From Streptomyces violascens (lineage in GTDB: Bacteria > Actinomycetota > Actinomycetes > Streptomycetales > Streptomycetaceae): a DNA stretch of 64,000 nt. Numbering within the stretch: position 1 is the first letter of the stretch; the number at the start of each line of letters is the position of its first letter. Position numbers and translations under genes: made by a program. The stretch lies in contig NZ_BMUA01000012.1 in NCBI RefSeq assembly GCF_014649955.1, forward strand, positions 124,001 through 188,000. The letters run 5' to 3'. The notes under the pieces are model-generated. The model did no database searches. It was not told where the DNA came from and worked only from the letters and a program-made list of their open reading frames with translations. Of the stretch, positions 33,224 through 42,320 are shown piece by piece.

Positions 33224-34123
33224 TCACCCCTTCAAGAACGACACGTCCAGGTCCGCCATCCGCTTCGGGTCCGCCAGAATGTTCAGCTCCGTGATCCGGC
33301 CGTCCGCACCCAGCGTGAAGGACAGGAGCGAGAACGCACGGCCGTCCTTCGCCGCCACGATGCCCGGCATTCCATTGACAAGCACCGGCTGGTTGAGCGC
33401 CGCGAACTTGCGGAAGGTGTAGGCCTGTTCGGCCACCGCCCTCGCCCCCCGCACCAGCTTCGTCGCCGGCAGCGAACCCGCGTCCGCCCGCAGCAACACG
33501 TCCGGGTCCAGGAGCGCGAGGAGGGCCTCGAAGTCGCCTCCCCGGGCTGCCGAGATGAAGGCGTCGACCACCTCGCGCTGGCGGGCCCGGTCCGTCGAAG
33601 GCGAGGGGGACTGGCCCTGGACCCTCCGCCGCGCCCGGCTCGCCAGCTGGCGCGTCGCCGCCGGTGTCTTGTCCACGATCGGCGCGATGTCCTCGAACGG
33701 CACCGCGAACATGTCGTGGAGGACGAAGGAGAGGCGTTCGGCGGGGGACAAGGTCTCCAGGACCACCATCAGCGCCAGGCCCACCGAGTCCGCGAGCAGC
33801 ACCTCCTGCTCCGGGTCGACCACGTCCACCGAGCCCACGATCGGGTCCGGTACGTGGACGTACTCGTACTCCTCCACGTCCAGCGCCGCCTCCCGCCGGG
33901 TGCTTCGCGAGCGCAGCATGTTCAGGCAGATCCGGCCCACGATCGTGGTCAGCCAGCCGCCCAGGTTGTCGACCGCGCTGCTGTCCGCGCGGCTGGCCCG
34001 CAGCCAGCCCTCCTGGACGGCGTCCTCGGCCTCGCTCAGCGAACCGAGCATCCGGTACGCCACCGCACGCAGATGCCCCCGGTGCTCCTCGAAGCGCTGC
34101 GCGAGGTATTCGTCGTCGTCCAT
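33224..34123 (-). CDS. ECF sigma factor, ECF41 with SnoaL-type C-terminal domain
   Basis: A 299-residue paralogue of the sigma factor at 21406. It begins DEYLAQRFEEHRGHLRAVAY, has region 4 TPAATRQLASRARRRV, the linker VPDPIVGS and the C-terminal domain ending LADPKRMADLDVSF, equivalent to the NPDKL motif. ATG 34123 is chosen because it aligns with the paralogue, has GGAGG upstream and lies past a matching promoter; the frame to 34210 crosses that promoter. Again no CMD/oxidoreductase partner gene is adjacent. Confidence 0.9.
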   Translation of the reverse strand: MDDDEYLAQRFEEHRGHLRAVAYRMLGSLSEAEDAVQEGWLRASRADSSAVDNLGGWLTTIVGRICLNMLRSRSTRREAALDVEEYEYVHVPDPIVGSVDVVDPEQEVLLADSVGLALMVVLETLSPAERLSFVLHDMFAVPFEDIAPIVDKTPAATRQLASRARRRVQGQSPSPSTDRARQREVVDAFISAARGGDFEALLALLDPDVLLRADAGSLPATKLVRGARAVAEQAYTFRKFAALNQPVLVNGMPGIVAAKDGRAFSLLSFTLGADGRITELNILADPKRMADLDVSFLKG

Positions 34124-34160
34124 GTCCCGTCGTTCCTCCGTCGTGTGGTGGCACTGCTCT

Positions 34161-34187
34161 GACAAGGGGGAGAGTGCGGATGTGACA
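34161..34187 (-). promoter_or_regulatory. ECF41-type autoregulated promoter (variant)
   Basis: On the minus strand TGTCACA (34187-34181), 16 bases, then TGTC (34164-34161). Only the first base of the -10 element differs from TGTCACA-n16-CGTC. The site is 38 bases before the sigma start at 34123. Confidence 0.75.
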
Positions 34188-34311
34188 GCTGGGTGGAGAT
34201 CGCTGCTCATACCCGTAGGGGACGAGGTCGGACCAGAGGACTACGCGGGAGGTGGGGAGGCTCAGCCCCGGGAGCGATGTGCCTGGGTTGTCCGGAATCC
34301 ATCATGGATAC

Positions 34312-34515
34312 ATGAGTGCAGCGACCTTCACCCCAGCCCCCTCCGCCCGCCCCGGCACCCCCAAGGGCGCCACGGCCTCCGGCGCCGCCCCTCACCGTAC
34401 CCACATGATCGGCAACGCGGTCCGGGCCGCCAAGGTCCTCGCCGGTGCCGCGTTCAGCGTCGTCGTCATGGGGGAGTACGCGGAGGAGGCCGGCGTTCAC
34501 CGCCGCCACCACTGA
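34312..34515 (+). CDS. Small hypothetical protein
   Basis: A 67-residue basic protein: a Pro/Ala-rich start (TFTPAPSARPGTPKGATASG), then a hydrophobic segment IGNAVRAAKVLAGAAFSVVV and the tail EYAEEAGVHRRHH. It could be a small membrane-associated peptide. There is no strong ribosome site at ATG 34312, and no known family. The 199 bases after it hold no gene I can support. Confidence 0.45.
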   Translation: MSAATFTPAPSARPGTPKGATASGAAPHRTHMIGNAVRAAKVLAGAAFSVVVMGEYAEEAGVHRRHH

Positions 34516-34714
34516 CGACCCCCCCCCGACGGGTACGGCTTCCCGACAGGTACGGCTTCCGTACGCTGATCACCGCTGCTGCCCGCCACCTGCCCCGCCC
34601 CGTCCGCGGCCCCGCGCTCCGGGCAGACCAACCTCGCGCCCGCCTGCCTCGTACTCTGGGACCTCTCCCGGCCGGCGGGCGCGACCGTGGTCGGTCAGGC
34701 ATCTTGGTGCCGGG

Positions 34715-36367
34715 TCAGTTGCCCGCCAGGAGTTCGTCCGCGTCCATGATCCGGTAGGCGTAGCCCTGCTCGGCCAGGAAGCGCTGGCGGTGGGCCGCGA
34801 AATCCTGGTCGATGGTGTCGCGGGCGACCACCGAGTAGAAGTGGGCCTGGTGACCGTCCGCCTTCGGGCGCAGGACCCGGCCGAGGCGCTGAGCCTCCTC
34901 CTGGCGGGAGCCGAACGTGCCCGACACCTGGATGGCGACGGTCGCCTCCGGCAGGTCGATCGAGAAGTTCGCGACCTTGGACACCACCAGGACGCTGATC
35001 TCGCCCTCGCGGAACGCGCCGAACAGCTTCTCGCGCTGGGCGTTGGTGGTCTCGCCCTTGATGACCGGCGCGTTCAAGTGCTCGCCCAGCTCGTCGAGCT
35101 GGTCGATGTACTGGCCGATGACGAGGATCTGCTGGCCCGCGAACTTCCGTACCAGCGCCTCCGTGACCTTCCGCTTCGTCGCGGTCGTCGCGCAGAAGCG
35201 GTACTTCTCCTCGGTCTCGGCGGTCGCGTACGCGAGGCGCTCGGAGTCCGTGAGATTGACGCGGACCTCGACGCAGTCGGCGGGCGCGATGTAGCCCTGC
35301 GCCTCGATCTCCTTCCACGGGGCGTCGAAACGCTTCGGCCCGATCAGCGAGAATACGTCCGACTCGCGGCCGTCCTCGCGGACCAGCGTCGCGGTCAGGC
35401 CGAGGCGGCGGCGGGCCTGGAGGTCGGCGGTGAACTTGAAGACCGGCGCGGGCAGCAGGTGCACCTCGTCGTAGACGATCAGACCCCAGTCCCGCGAGTC
35501 GAACAGCTCCAGGTGCGCGTACACGCCCTTACGGCGGGTGGTGAGCACCTGGTACGTCGCGATCGTGACCGGGCGGATCTCCTTCTTCGTGCCGCTGTAC
35601 TCGCCGATCTCGTCCTCGGTCAGGCTGGTCCGCTTCACCAGCTCGTGCTTCCACTGGCGGGCCGAGACGGTGTTGGTGACCAGGATCAGCGTGGTCGCCT
35701 TCGCCTCGGCCATCGCACCGGCCCCGACCAGCGTCTTTCCCGCTCCGCAGGGCAGCACGACGACACCGCTGCCGCCGTGCCAGAAGCCCTCGACGGCCTG
35801 CTTCTGGTACGGGCGCAGCGCCCAGCCGTCCTCGGCGAGCTCGATGGGGTGCGCCTCGCCGTCGACGTACCCGGCGAGGTCCTCGGCCGGCCAGCCCAGC
35901 TTCAGGAGGGTCTGCTTGATCTGGCCGCGCTCGGAGGGGTGCACGGCGACCGTGTCCGCGTCGATGCGGGCGCCGACCAGCGGGGTGACCTTCTTCGAGC
36001 GCAGGATCTCTTCGAGTACGGGCCGGTCGGTCGAGGTCAGGACGAGGCCGTGAGTGGGGTGCTTGCTCAGGGTGAGGCGGCCGTAGCGGGCCATCGTCTC
36101 GGCGATGTCGACGAGCAGCGCGTGCGGGACGGGGTAGCGCGAGTACTCGACCAGCGCGTCGACGACCTGCTCCGCGTCGTGCCCGGCGGCCCGCGCGTTC
36201 CACAGACCCAGCGGGGTCACGCGGTAGGTGTGGATGTGCTCGGGGGCCCGCTCCAGCTCCGCGAAGGGCGCGATGGCGCGACGGCAGGCGTCGGCCTGCT
36301 CGTGGTCGACCTCCAGGAGCAGGGTCTTGTCGCTCTGGACGATGAGTGGTCCGGTCACCTGGGGCAT
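34715..36367 (-). CDS. DNA repair helicase XPB
   Basis: A 550-residue superfamily 2 helicase of the archaeal/bacterial XPB group that unwinds DNA 3' to 5' in repair. An N-terminal DRD-type domain with helicase damage-recognition strands precedes Walker A VVLPCGAGKTLVGAG, the DEVH box IVYDEVHLLP, motif III GLTATLVREDGRE and motif VI EEAQRLGRVLRPK. ATG 36367 has GGAAGG upstream; upstream extension to 36556 is Pro-rich shadow. A protein resembling the XPB/Ssl2 N-terminal region is encoded nearby at 38634. Confidence 0.95.
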   Translation of the reverse strand: MPQVTGPLIVQSDKTLLLEVDHEQADACRRAIAPFAELERAPEHIHTYRVTPLGLWNARAAGHDAEQVVDALVEYSRYPVPHALLVDIAETMARYGRLTLSKHPTHGLVLTSTDRPVLEEILRSKKVTPLVGARIDADTVAVHPSERGQIKQTLLKLGWPAEDLAGYVDGEAHPIELAEDGWALRPYQKQAVEGFWHGGSGVVVLPCGAGKTLVGAGAMAEAKATTLILVTNTVSARQWKHELVKRTSLTEDEIGEYSGTKKEIRPVTIATYQVLTTRRKGVYAHLELFDSRDWGLIVYDEVHLLPAPVFKFTADLQARRRLGLTATLVREDGRESDVFSLIGPKRFDAPWKEIEAQGYIAPADCVEVRVNLTDSERLAYATAETEEKYRFCATTATKRKVTEALVRKFAGQQILVIGQYIDQLDELGEHLNAPVIKGETTNAQREKLFGAFREGEISVLVVSKVANFSIDLPEATVAIQVSGTFGSRQEEAQRLGRVLRPKADGHQAHFYSVVARDTIDQDFAAHRQRFLAEQGYAYRIMDADELLAGN

Positions 36368-36554
36368 GTCCCTTCCGACGGATGGCCCGCCGGGCAGGGC
36401 GGGCAAACTTCCAGTCTGCCGCATCGGCGGCCCCGGTGGGCTCGCGTACGCGGGGGTGCCCGGTGCCGGCGGTGAGTACGGGGGCTCGTGGATGAGTACG
36501 GGGTGAGTATGCGGACGGTGCCGGTGGGGCGGGGGTGGAAGGTGGGATGGGGGC

Positions 36555-36950
36555 ATGACGACGCAGTGGAACCCCTTCGCCTACCGGCCGGACCTGACCC
36601 GGCAGGACCTGACCCGGCGCTGGGCCCCGGCCGACGGGCCGGACGCCCGGTGGTGGGTGGCGCCCTCCGTGTGCACGCCGGCGCTGATGCTGTCCGTGTG
36701 GCTGGACCTCTCGGTGCTGTCCGGGATCGGGTCCACGCCGGAGGTGGCCGCGCTGATCTACACGCTGCCGGTCGTGCTGGTCGGCGTGAGCTGGCTGCTT
36801 CCGCACCGGCGGAGTCTGCGGGGGGCGCGGATCGCTCTGTCGGCCTCGGGCGTGGGCGTGGCCCTCATGGCCTCGAAGGTCCTGGCCATGGGCCTGATGT
36901 TCCTGTTCCTGTTCGTCGCCCTGCTCTGTGGGTGGAATTACGAGGGGTAG
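36555..36950 (+). CDS. Small integral membrane protein
   Basis: A 131-residue protein with a soluble N-terminus (MTTQWNPFAYRPDLTRQDL, PDARWWVAPSV) and three membrane spans (about residues 40-58, 65-82 and 98-126). The last is VLAMGLMFLFLFVALLCG. The start ATG 36555 is preceded by GGAAGGTGGGATGGGGGC. No domain recognised. It is divergent from the XPB gene and 91 bases before the NfeD-like/SPFH pair; it may be unrelated to either. Confidence 0.65.
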   Translation: MTTQWNPFAYRPDLTRQDLTRRWAPADGPDARWWVAPSVCTPALMLSVWLDLSVLSGIGSTPEVAALIYTLPVVLVGVSWLLPHRRSLRGARIALSASGVGVALMASKVLAMGLMFLFLFVALLCGWNYEG

Positions 36951-37041
36951 GTCCCACACAAGGCGGCCCGAGGATAGTCGGCTGATCCCGGCAGGTCTAA
37001 GGTCTGGAATCCAGGACCAGAACGATGGGGGGCGCCAGGCC

Positions 37042-37293
37042 GTGGATCAGGACGATGCCGTCATCGGCTGCCCCGGAGTGCTGCTCGTCGCCACCCGTGG
37101 AACCGCCGGACCCGGCGAGGTCGTGGTGAGCGTACGAGGAGGTACCGAGGCCTTCCTCGCCTGGTCGGAGGAACCCCTGCCGAAGGGGGCGACCGTGCTC
37201 GTGATCGGGTCCCGTGGCACCCGCCAGGTGGACGTCATCGAGTGGGCCGATCCGTTGGACGCGTTGGGCGGCTTCTCCGCCGACGCCGGCTAA
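37042..37293 (+). CDS. NfeD-like OB-fold partner of SPFH protein
   Basis: An 83-residue soluble protein, GTG 37042 being the likeliest start. Its body, VIGCPGVLLVATRGTAGPGE, VVVSVRGGTEAFLAWSEEPL, PKGATVLVIGSRGTRQVDV, has the strand pattern of the NfeD C-terminal OB domain that accompanies SPFH/flotillin proteins. Unlike NfeD it has no membrane spans. It ends 24 bases before the SPFH gene on the same strand, so the pair is probably one operon. Confidence 0.65.
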   Translation: MDQDDAVIGCPGVLLVATRGTAGPGEVVVSVRGGTEAFLAWSEEPLPKGATVLVIGSRGTRQVDVIEWADPLDALGGFSADAG

Positions 37294-37317
37294 GAGTCGT
37301 TTCTAAGGAGACAAAGG

Positions 37318-38517
37318 ATGTTCGGTTACCGGGTGCCCGCCCCCGACGAGGCGATGCTGATCTCGGGTGGCAGGCGCGGTCTCGGGGGTGCCCCCTTCCG
37401 CGTAGTGACCGGCCACGGCAAGTTCGTCCTGCCGATTTTCCGCAAGACCCGCTTCCTCACGCTGTCGATGTGCGAGGCCGAGGTCACCGAGACGTGTGTG
37501 ACCAAGCAGGGCATCGCGCTGCACGTGCGCGCGGTGATCGCGTTCAAGGTCGGCAACGACACCGAGTCCATCGTGAACGCGGGTCAGCGCTTCCTGTCCG
37601 ACCAGGACCAGATGTCCGTCCTGACCGGCCGGATCTTCGCCGGTCACCTGCGGTCCATCATCGGCTCGATGACCGTCGAGGAGATCGTCACCGAGCGGCA
37701 GAAGCTCGCGGCGGAGGTCCTGGAGACCTCGAAGAGCGAGATGGCGAAGATCGGCCTGATCGTCGACTCGCTGCAGATCCAGTCCATCGACGACGGCGAC
37801 GTCGGCTACATCGACGCGATGTCCGCGCCGCACAAGGCCGCCATTCAGCGGGCCGCGCAGGTCGCCCAGGCGCAGGCCACCCAGGCCTCCGTCGAGGCCG
37901 AGCAGGTCGCGGCGCGCAACCAGGCGGAGTACGCGCGGCAGACCGCGGTCGTGAAGGCGGAGTACTCGGCGGAGGTCGACCGGGCGCAGGCCCACGCCGC
38001 CCAGGCCGGGCCGCTCGCGCAGGCCCACGCCCAGCAGGAGGTGCTCCTCGCGCAGACCGAACTGGCCCAGCGGGCCGCCGAGCTCCGCCAGCAGCAGCTG
38101 GTCGCCGAGATCGTCAAGCCGGCCCAGGCCGAGGCCGAGCGCATCAAGGTACTCGCGATCGCCGAGGCCGAGCGCATGAAGATCCAGGCGGAGGCCGCGG
38201 CGTCGTACGACCGGGTCGCGCTCGACCGGATGCTGATCGACCAGCTGCCGCAGATCGTGAAGGAGGCGGCGGGGGGTCTCGCGGGGGCGAACGTCAACGT
38301 GCTGAACGGGGCGGACGGGCTCGGCGAGATCGCGGCGGGTCTGGTGGGCCAGGGTCTGACGATCCTGGACTCCGTCCGGCAGAACCTGAGCGGGTCCGGC
38401 GACCCGCGCCCGGACTCCAAGACCGGGGCCCAGCTGTCCCTGCCGGGCCTGCTGTCCGGCAAGGCCGAGCGGGGTGGCCCGGAGGGCAGGGGGGACGGGC
38501 CGGTCGACATCGACTAG
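37318..38517 (+). CDS. SPFH/band-7 (flotillin-like) protein
   Basis: A 399-residue SPFH protein. The SPFH domain covers residues 1-160 (VTGHGKFVLPIFRKTRFLTL, VTETCVTKQGIALHVRAVIA), then a long Ala/Glu-rich coiled coil with EAE repeats (AERIKVLAIAEAERMKIQAE) as in flotillins that scaffold membrane microdomains. No N-terminal membrane span is seen, so it associates with the membrane by its hydrophobic N-terminus or by lipid. The site AAGGAG stands seven bases before ATG 37318. It is paired with the NfeD-like gene. Confidence 0.9.
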   Translation: MFGYRVPAPDEAMLISGGRRGLGGAPFRVVTGHGKFVLPIFRKTRFLTLSMCEAEVTETCVTKQGIALHVRAVIAFKVGNDTESIVNAGQRFLSDQDQMSVLTGRIFAGHLRSIIGSMTVEEIVTERQKLAAEVLETSKSEMAKIGLIVDSLQIQSIDDGDVGYIDAMSAPHKAAIQRAAQVAQAQATQASVEAEQVAARNQAEYARQTAVVKAEYSAEVDRAQAHAAQAGPLAQAHAQQEVLLAQTELAQRAAELRQQQLVAEIVKPAQAEAERIKVLAIAEAERMKIQAEAAASYDRVALDRMLIDQLPQIVKEAAGGLAGANVNVLNGADGLGEIAAGLVGQGLTILDSVRQNLSGSGDPRPDSKTGAQLSLPGLLSGKAERGGPEGRGDGPVDID

Positions 38518-38633
38518 TCGCTTCGCGGGGGGTGCGGTTGGTTCGACTGCGGGTCGGCGGGGGCTGGCCGCGCGGTCCCCGCGCCCCCCAGCAGGGTTGT
38601 CCCCAGCGGGATCGATCCTGGCCAGGACCGGCG

Positions 38634-41117
38634 TCACGCCGGGTCGTCGGCCAGTTCTGATACTCCTGTGATGCGGTGGAGCGGATACGTGCGCACCTCG
38701 TCCGCCGTGTGGTCGTACGCGGTGACGAACCCGCCCTCCACCCGCACCGGCGCGATCACCCGCTGGCTCGCCGCCCCCTCCGCGTTCACGTACCCGATCC
38801 ACAGCGCCGAGCCCGTCATCGCCGCCGCCTGCACCGTCGCCAGGGTCTCGGCCGCCGACGTACGCGGCAGGGAGCCGTCCGTCCGCGCCGCCGCCTCCGG
38901 CGACTTGTGTACGACCGTCGCCGCCGTGTCCCCCGCCCGGATCGCCCGTACCGCAGCGTCGAGCAGCGTCTCGTCCGGCAGGGGCGGGCCGTCCGGGACC
39001 GGGACGGGCGCCGCGCGGCGCGGGGTGCGGCGGGAGTCGGCGCGGGTGATCAGGACATCGCCCTCGGCGGACTCGGCGGCCGGCGCGTACCCCATCGAGC
39101 GAAGCCCGTCGAGCAGCGCGGCCGGCTCGGCGGTGGTGGCCAGGACGGTCGGGGCGAGGCGGCGGAGCCGGAGGGGCTGGCTGCGCTTGTCGGCGAGGAT
39201 CTCGCCCAGCATCGCCTCGTCGTCGCAGCGTACGTACGCCGAGGCGGCGCCCACCCGGAGGTGGCCGTGTCGGCGGGCCACGTCGTCGATGAGGTAGCTC
39301 AGCGGCTGCGGCACCGGCGTACGGCTGTGGTCGGTGAGGAAAGCCTGCAGGTCGGAGGCGGTCTGGCCGGCGTCCAGGGCGCGGCGCACCGAGCCCGCGG
39401 TGAAGCGGTAGACGGTGGCGCCGCCCTTGGACTCGACGTCCGCGAGCACCCCGAGCATCGCCGCGAGCGGGCGCCTGAGCGGGCCGGGCGCGACCGCCGT
39501 CAGGTCCGCCTGGAGCAGGACGTGGTCGACGGGCTCGGGCAGGTGCGGCGCCAGCGCCTTGGCGGCGAGCAGGCCGAGCGCCTCGCGTTCGACGGGGCCG
39601 GAGGCGGGGGCGAGGAGGGCGCGGCCGTGCGTGGTCAGCGCGCCCCGGCCGGTCACGCCCAGCAACTCGGCCTCGGACAGCGTCCACCCGGCAAGCCGCG
39701 AGCGCAGGTCCTCGGGGCCGCTGCGGGCCGGGCGCTCCCAGCGCAGGCGGGCGAGCAGCGATTCGGGGTCCGGCGAGGTGGCCTCGGGCAGGGTGGTGAG
39801 CAGGGTCAGGACGCGGTGGCGGACCTCGGGCGCGGGCGAGCGGTCGAGGTCGGGGCCGAGCGCCGAGAGGGTGCGGCCCTTGGCGTCCTGCTCGCCGACG
39901 AGCCCGGCGGTACGGGTCGCGGCCAGCCAGGCCACCGCGAGCCGGGCCCACCGTTCGGCGGGCGGCAGCTCCAGCCAGTCGTCGTACTCGGGGGTCGGCG
40001 CATAGTGCTCGTCCGCCTCGCCGTCGGACGCCAACAGGCCTGCCGCATAAGCGAGTTCGAGCCAGAACGCGGCGACCGGCTCGGGTGCGTCCAGGGCGGT
40101 CGCGGTGCGCTTGAGGTCCCGTACGGACAGGCCTCCGGCACGCAGCACGGCGGGGCCGCCCTCGTTCCACTCGGCGAGCAGGTCCTCGACGGTGGTCAGT
40201 GCCATGAACGCCTGGCCCGCGGCGGTCGCGTCCACAACCTGTGGACGGTATTCGCGCAGCGGCGCGACGGCGGGCGGCACCGGCTCGGTGGTGCGGTGCG
40301 CGCGCCCGGCGCGCAGGTGCAGCGCGACCTCGCGCGGCAGCACCAGGGTGCGGGCGGACGCCGGAAGGAGCAGCCCGTGGTCGCGCAGCCAGCGCACCGG
40401 GGGCGGCGGATCGGCGGAGACCTCGCCGTACGGCGGGCCCCACACCAGGCGGTCGAGGACCGTGAGCGCCTCGGACGGCGCGGAGTCGAGCAGTGCCGCC
40501 ATCCTCGCGCGGTCGGTGAACAGCGAGGTCAGCGCGGCGACCGCGGACACCGGGTCGTGCGTGGCCGGCAGCCCGGCGGCCTGGAGGATCTCCTGGACGC
40601 GGCCCGGCGACATCCCCGCGGTCGCCTCGGCGACGGTCGGGCCGAGGCCGGTCGGGGAGGGGTGTGTGGGGGAGGGGGCGAGCAGTTCGCGGGCGGTGCG
40701 CACCAGACGAAGACGGTCGTCGCCGCCCCAGACCAGGGCCTGTTCGCGCAGCGCGGCGAGCGCGCCGGGCAGCGCGACCTCGATCTCCGGATCGCCATCG
40801 TCTCCGGCGAGCAGGCTGCGTACGGACTCGTACGGGGCCGGGTCCGGGGCCACGGCCAGGACCTGGGCGGTCTGCAGCGTGAACTTGTCCAGCCGTTCGA
40901 GGGCCCGTACGACGGAGGCGCGGGTGCCGGCGCGGGTGGCCAGCTGGGTGAGGTCGCCCGGTACGGGGCTGAGCAGGTCGGGGCGGGTGCGCAGCAGCGC
41001 GGCGAGGGACTCGTCGGGGCGGGAGCGCAGGGCCTCGGCGAGGGTGCGGGGTGCCGTGGCGGCGGCTCGGGGCGCCGCGGCAGCCCTGTTCGTCGCGCCG
41101 GTCGTTCCTTCGGGCAC
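38634..41117 (-). CDS. Helicase-associated protein with XPB/Ssl2 N-terminal-like region
   Basis: An 827-residue protein of a family found in actinobacteria next to XPB genes. An N-terminal winged-helix-like part (TRPDLLSPVPGDLTQLATRA, RASVVRALERLDKFTLQTAQ) leads to several repeat helical blocks. The XPB/Ssl2 N-terminal-type segment reads VDHVLLQADLTAVAPGPLRR, and the WYL-like C-terminal part SALWIGYVNAEGAASQRVIA ends the chain. No Walker A motif is present, so it is not itself a helicase. GTG 41117 has AGGAGG five bases upstream, better than ATG 41159. It may load or regulate XPB, which is inference from co-occurrence. Confidence 0.75.
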   Translation of the reverse strand: MPEGTTGATNRAAAAPRAAATAPRTLAEALRSRPDESLAALLRTRPDLLSPVPGDLTQLATRAGTRASVVRALERLDKFTLQTAQVLAVAPDPAPYESVRSLLAGDDGDPEIEVALPGALAALREQALVWGGDDRLRLVRTARELLAPSPTHPSPTGLGPTVAEATAGMSPGRVQEILQAAGLPATHDPVSAVAALTSLFTDRARMAALLDSAPSEALTVLDRLVWGPPYGEVSADPPPPVRWLRDHGLLLPASARTLVLPREVALHLRAGRAHRTTEPVPPAVAPLREYRPQVVDATAAGQAFMALTTVEDLLAEWNEGGPAVLRAGGLSVRDLKRTATALDAPEPVAAFWLELAYAAGLLASDGEADEHYAPTPEYDDWLELPPAERWARLAVAWLAATRTAGLVGEQDAKGRTLSALGPDLDRSPAPEVRHRVLTLLTTLPEATSPDPESLLARLRWERPARSGPEDLRSRLAGWTLSEAELLGVTGRGALTTHGRALLAPASGPVEREALGLLAAKALAPHLPEPVDHVLLQADLTAVAPGPLRRPLAAMLGVLADVESKGGATVYRFTAGSVRRALDAGQTASDLQAFLTDHSRTPVPQPLSYLIDDVARRHGHLRVGAASAYVRCDDEAMLGEILADKRSQPLRLRRLAPTVLATTAEPAALLDGLRSMGYAPAAESAEGDVLITRADSRRTPRRAAPVPVPDGPPLPDETLLDAAVRAIRAGDTAATVVHKSPEAAARTDGSLPRTSAAETLATVQAAAMTGSALWIGYVNAEGAASQRVIAPVRVEGGFVTAYDHTADEVRTYPLHRITGVSELADDPA

Positions 41118-41273
41118 GTGCGCCTCCTGATTGCGCTCGCCGGTCCCCATCCGCCCCACGGTAGCCCGTGCGCGCTACCGTCAGGACCCAGAGCCGGTGT
41201 CCGAAACGCGACCGGACCGGCGGACGCGGCCGTCGGTCCGGTCGCGGGTGGGGTCCGCGGAGGGGAAACGGGC

Positions 41274-42296
41274 GTGGGGATCGAGAGCGACCAGCTGGTC
41301 TACGACTACCTGAGCCGGGTCGGCGACCTGGCCCAGCAGCGGCAACTGCCCTCCGGGGACCGGATGCGCCTGGTGTCGTCGCTGCGCAACGAGATCGACA
41401 AGCAGCGGGCGAAGTACGGGAGCGAGACGCCGGCGACGGTACGGCGTGTTCTCGGGCGGTTCGGAACGCCGGAGGAGGTCGTGGAGCGGGCTGCCTCCGG
41501 GTCGGGGTCGGGTTCCGGTTTTGGTGCGCCGTACGTTGCGGAGTCCGCGCCGGATGTGGCCGTGCCGGTTCAGCGGGACCGGCTGTTCCCGGGGCGGGGC
41601 AAACGCGTACCCCGTCCCCGCCCGCGCGAGGCGGACGAGGCGCCGCCCGCGCTGCCGGCGCCGCCGCACCTCGCGGGCATGGACGAGCTCGGCGTGCAGG
41701 GCGACGAACCCGACTGGTGGCGGGTCGAGCCCGGCCCTCTCGGGGGCGGCGCGGGCGACTCCGTGGCGGGGTTCGTGGGCGGGGTGGAGATCCCGGAGCT
41801 TCTGAAGCCGCCGGAGGAGGGGGAGCAGGAGCCGGGCGATCCGGTCGGGTCGGCCGAGGCGGTGGATGAGGACGTCGAGGCCGACGACCTGGTCGAAGAG
41901 GCTCCGGCGCGGCGGCGGGGACTGCGCCTGCGCCGCCGTGCCGCGGAGGTGCGTCCCGGCCTGACGAACCCCCTCCTGCTCCTCGCGGCGGCGCTGCTCG
42001 TGGCGGGCGCGCTGTTCGGCCTGTGGCTGGCGCTGGGGGCGGGCTGGCTCCTGGCGTACGCGTCCCGCAGGCTGAGCCGGGCGGAGTCGAAGTGGGCGGT
42101 CCTGGGCATGCCGGGCCTGACCCTGCTCGGCGGCCTGATCTGGCTCTGGGGCCGCCAGGACGGACGCTGGGGCGACCCGATCGCGCAGGGTGAGATGGGG
42201 GCGGCCCTGACGGGCATGTGGCCGTGGCTGATCAGGGTGGCGGCGGTGTCGTCGGCGGGGTTCTTGGTGTGGAGGTCCCAGCGGGGTGGGAGGTGA
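41274..42296 (+). CDS. HAAS-type signalling protein with C-terminal membrane spans
   Basis: A 340-residue protein. Residues 1-65 match the HAAS (DUF1700-like) four-helix N-domain (QLVYDYLSRVGDLAQQRQLP, RMRLVSSLRNEIDKQRAKYG, VRRVLGRFGTPEEVVERAAS). A long acidic Pro/Glu linker follows, then four membrane spans and WRSQRGGR. GTG 41274 is preceded by GGAGGGG with an eight-base gap. Such proteins usually pair with PadR regulators, but none lies here; the neighbour is the divergent helicase-associated gene. Confidence 0.72.
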   Translation: MGIESDQLVYDYLSRVGDLAQQRQLPSGDRMRLVSSLRNEIDKQRAKYGSETPATVRRVLGRFGTPEEVVERAASGSGSGSGFGAPYVAESAPDVAVPVQRDRLFPGRGKRVPRPRPREADEAPPALPAPPHLAGMDELGVQGDEPDWWRVEPGPLGGGAGDSVAGFVGGVEIPELLKPPEEGEQEPGDPVGSAEAVDEDVEADDLVEEAPARRRGLRLRRRAAEVRPGLTNPLLLLAAALLVAGALFGLWLALGAGWLLAYASRRLSRAESKWAVLGMPGLTLLGGLIWLWGRQDGRWGDPIAQGEMGAALTGMWPWLIRVAAVSSAGFLVWRSQRGGR

Positions 42297-42320
42297 GGCT
42301 GGGTAAAAACCCCCGGCCCC

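Noticed and set aside
33090..33230. Rifamycin-associated element upstream of helD
   Set aside because: No matching inverted repeat found, so a HelR-type rifamycin response is not claimed.
37303..40443. Minus-strand open frame of 1046 codons
   Set aside because: Overlaps the SPFH and helicase-associated genes in another frame, with Arg/Ala/Pro-rich composition typical of GC-rich shadow frames.
38676..42296. Plus-strand open frame of 1206 codons
   Set aside because: Only its 3' end (from GTG 41274) is real, as the HAAS-type gene. The rest is antisense to the helicase-associated gene.
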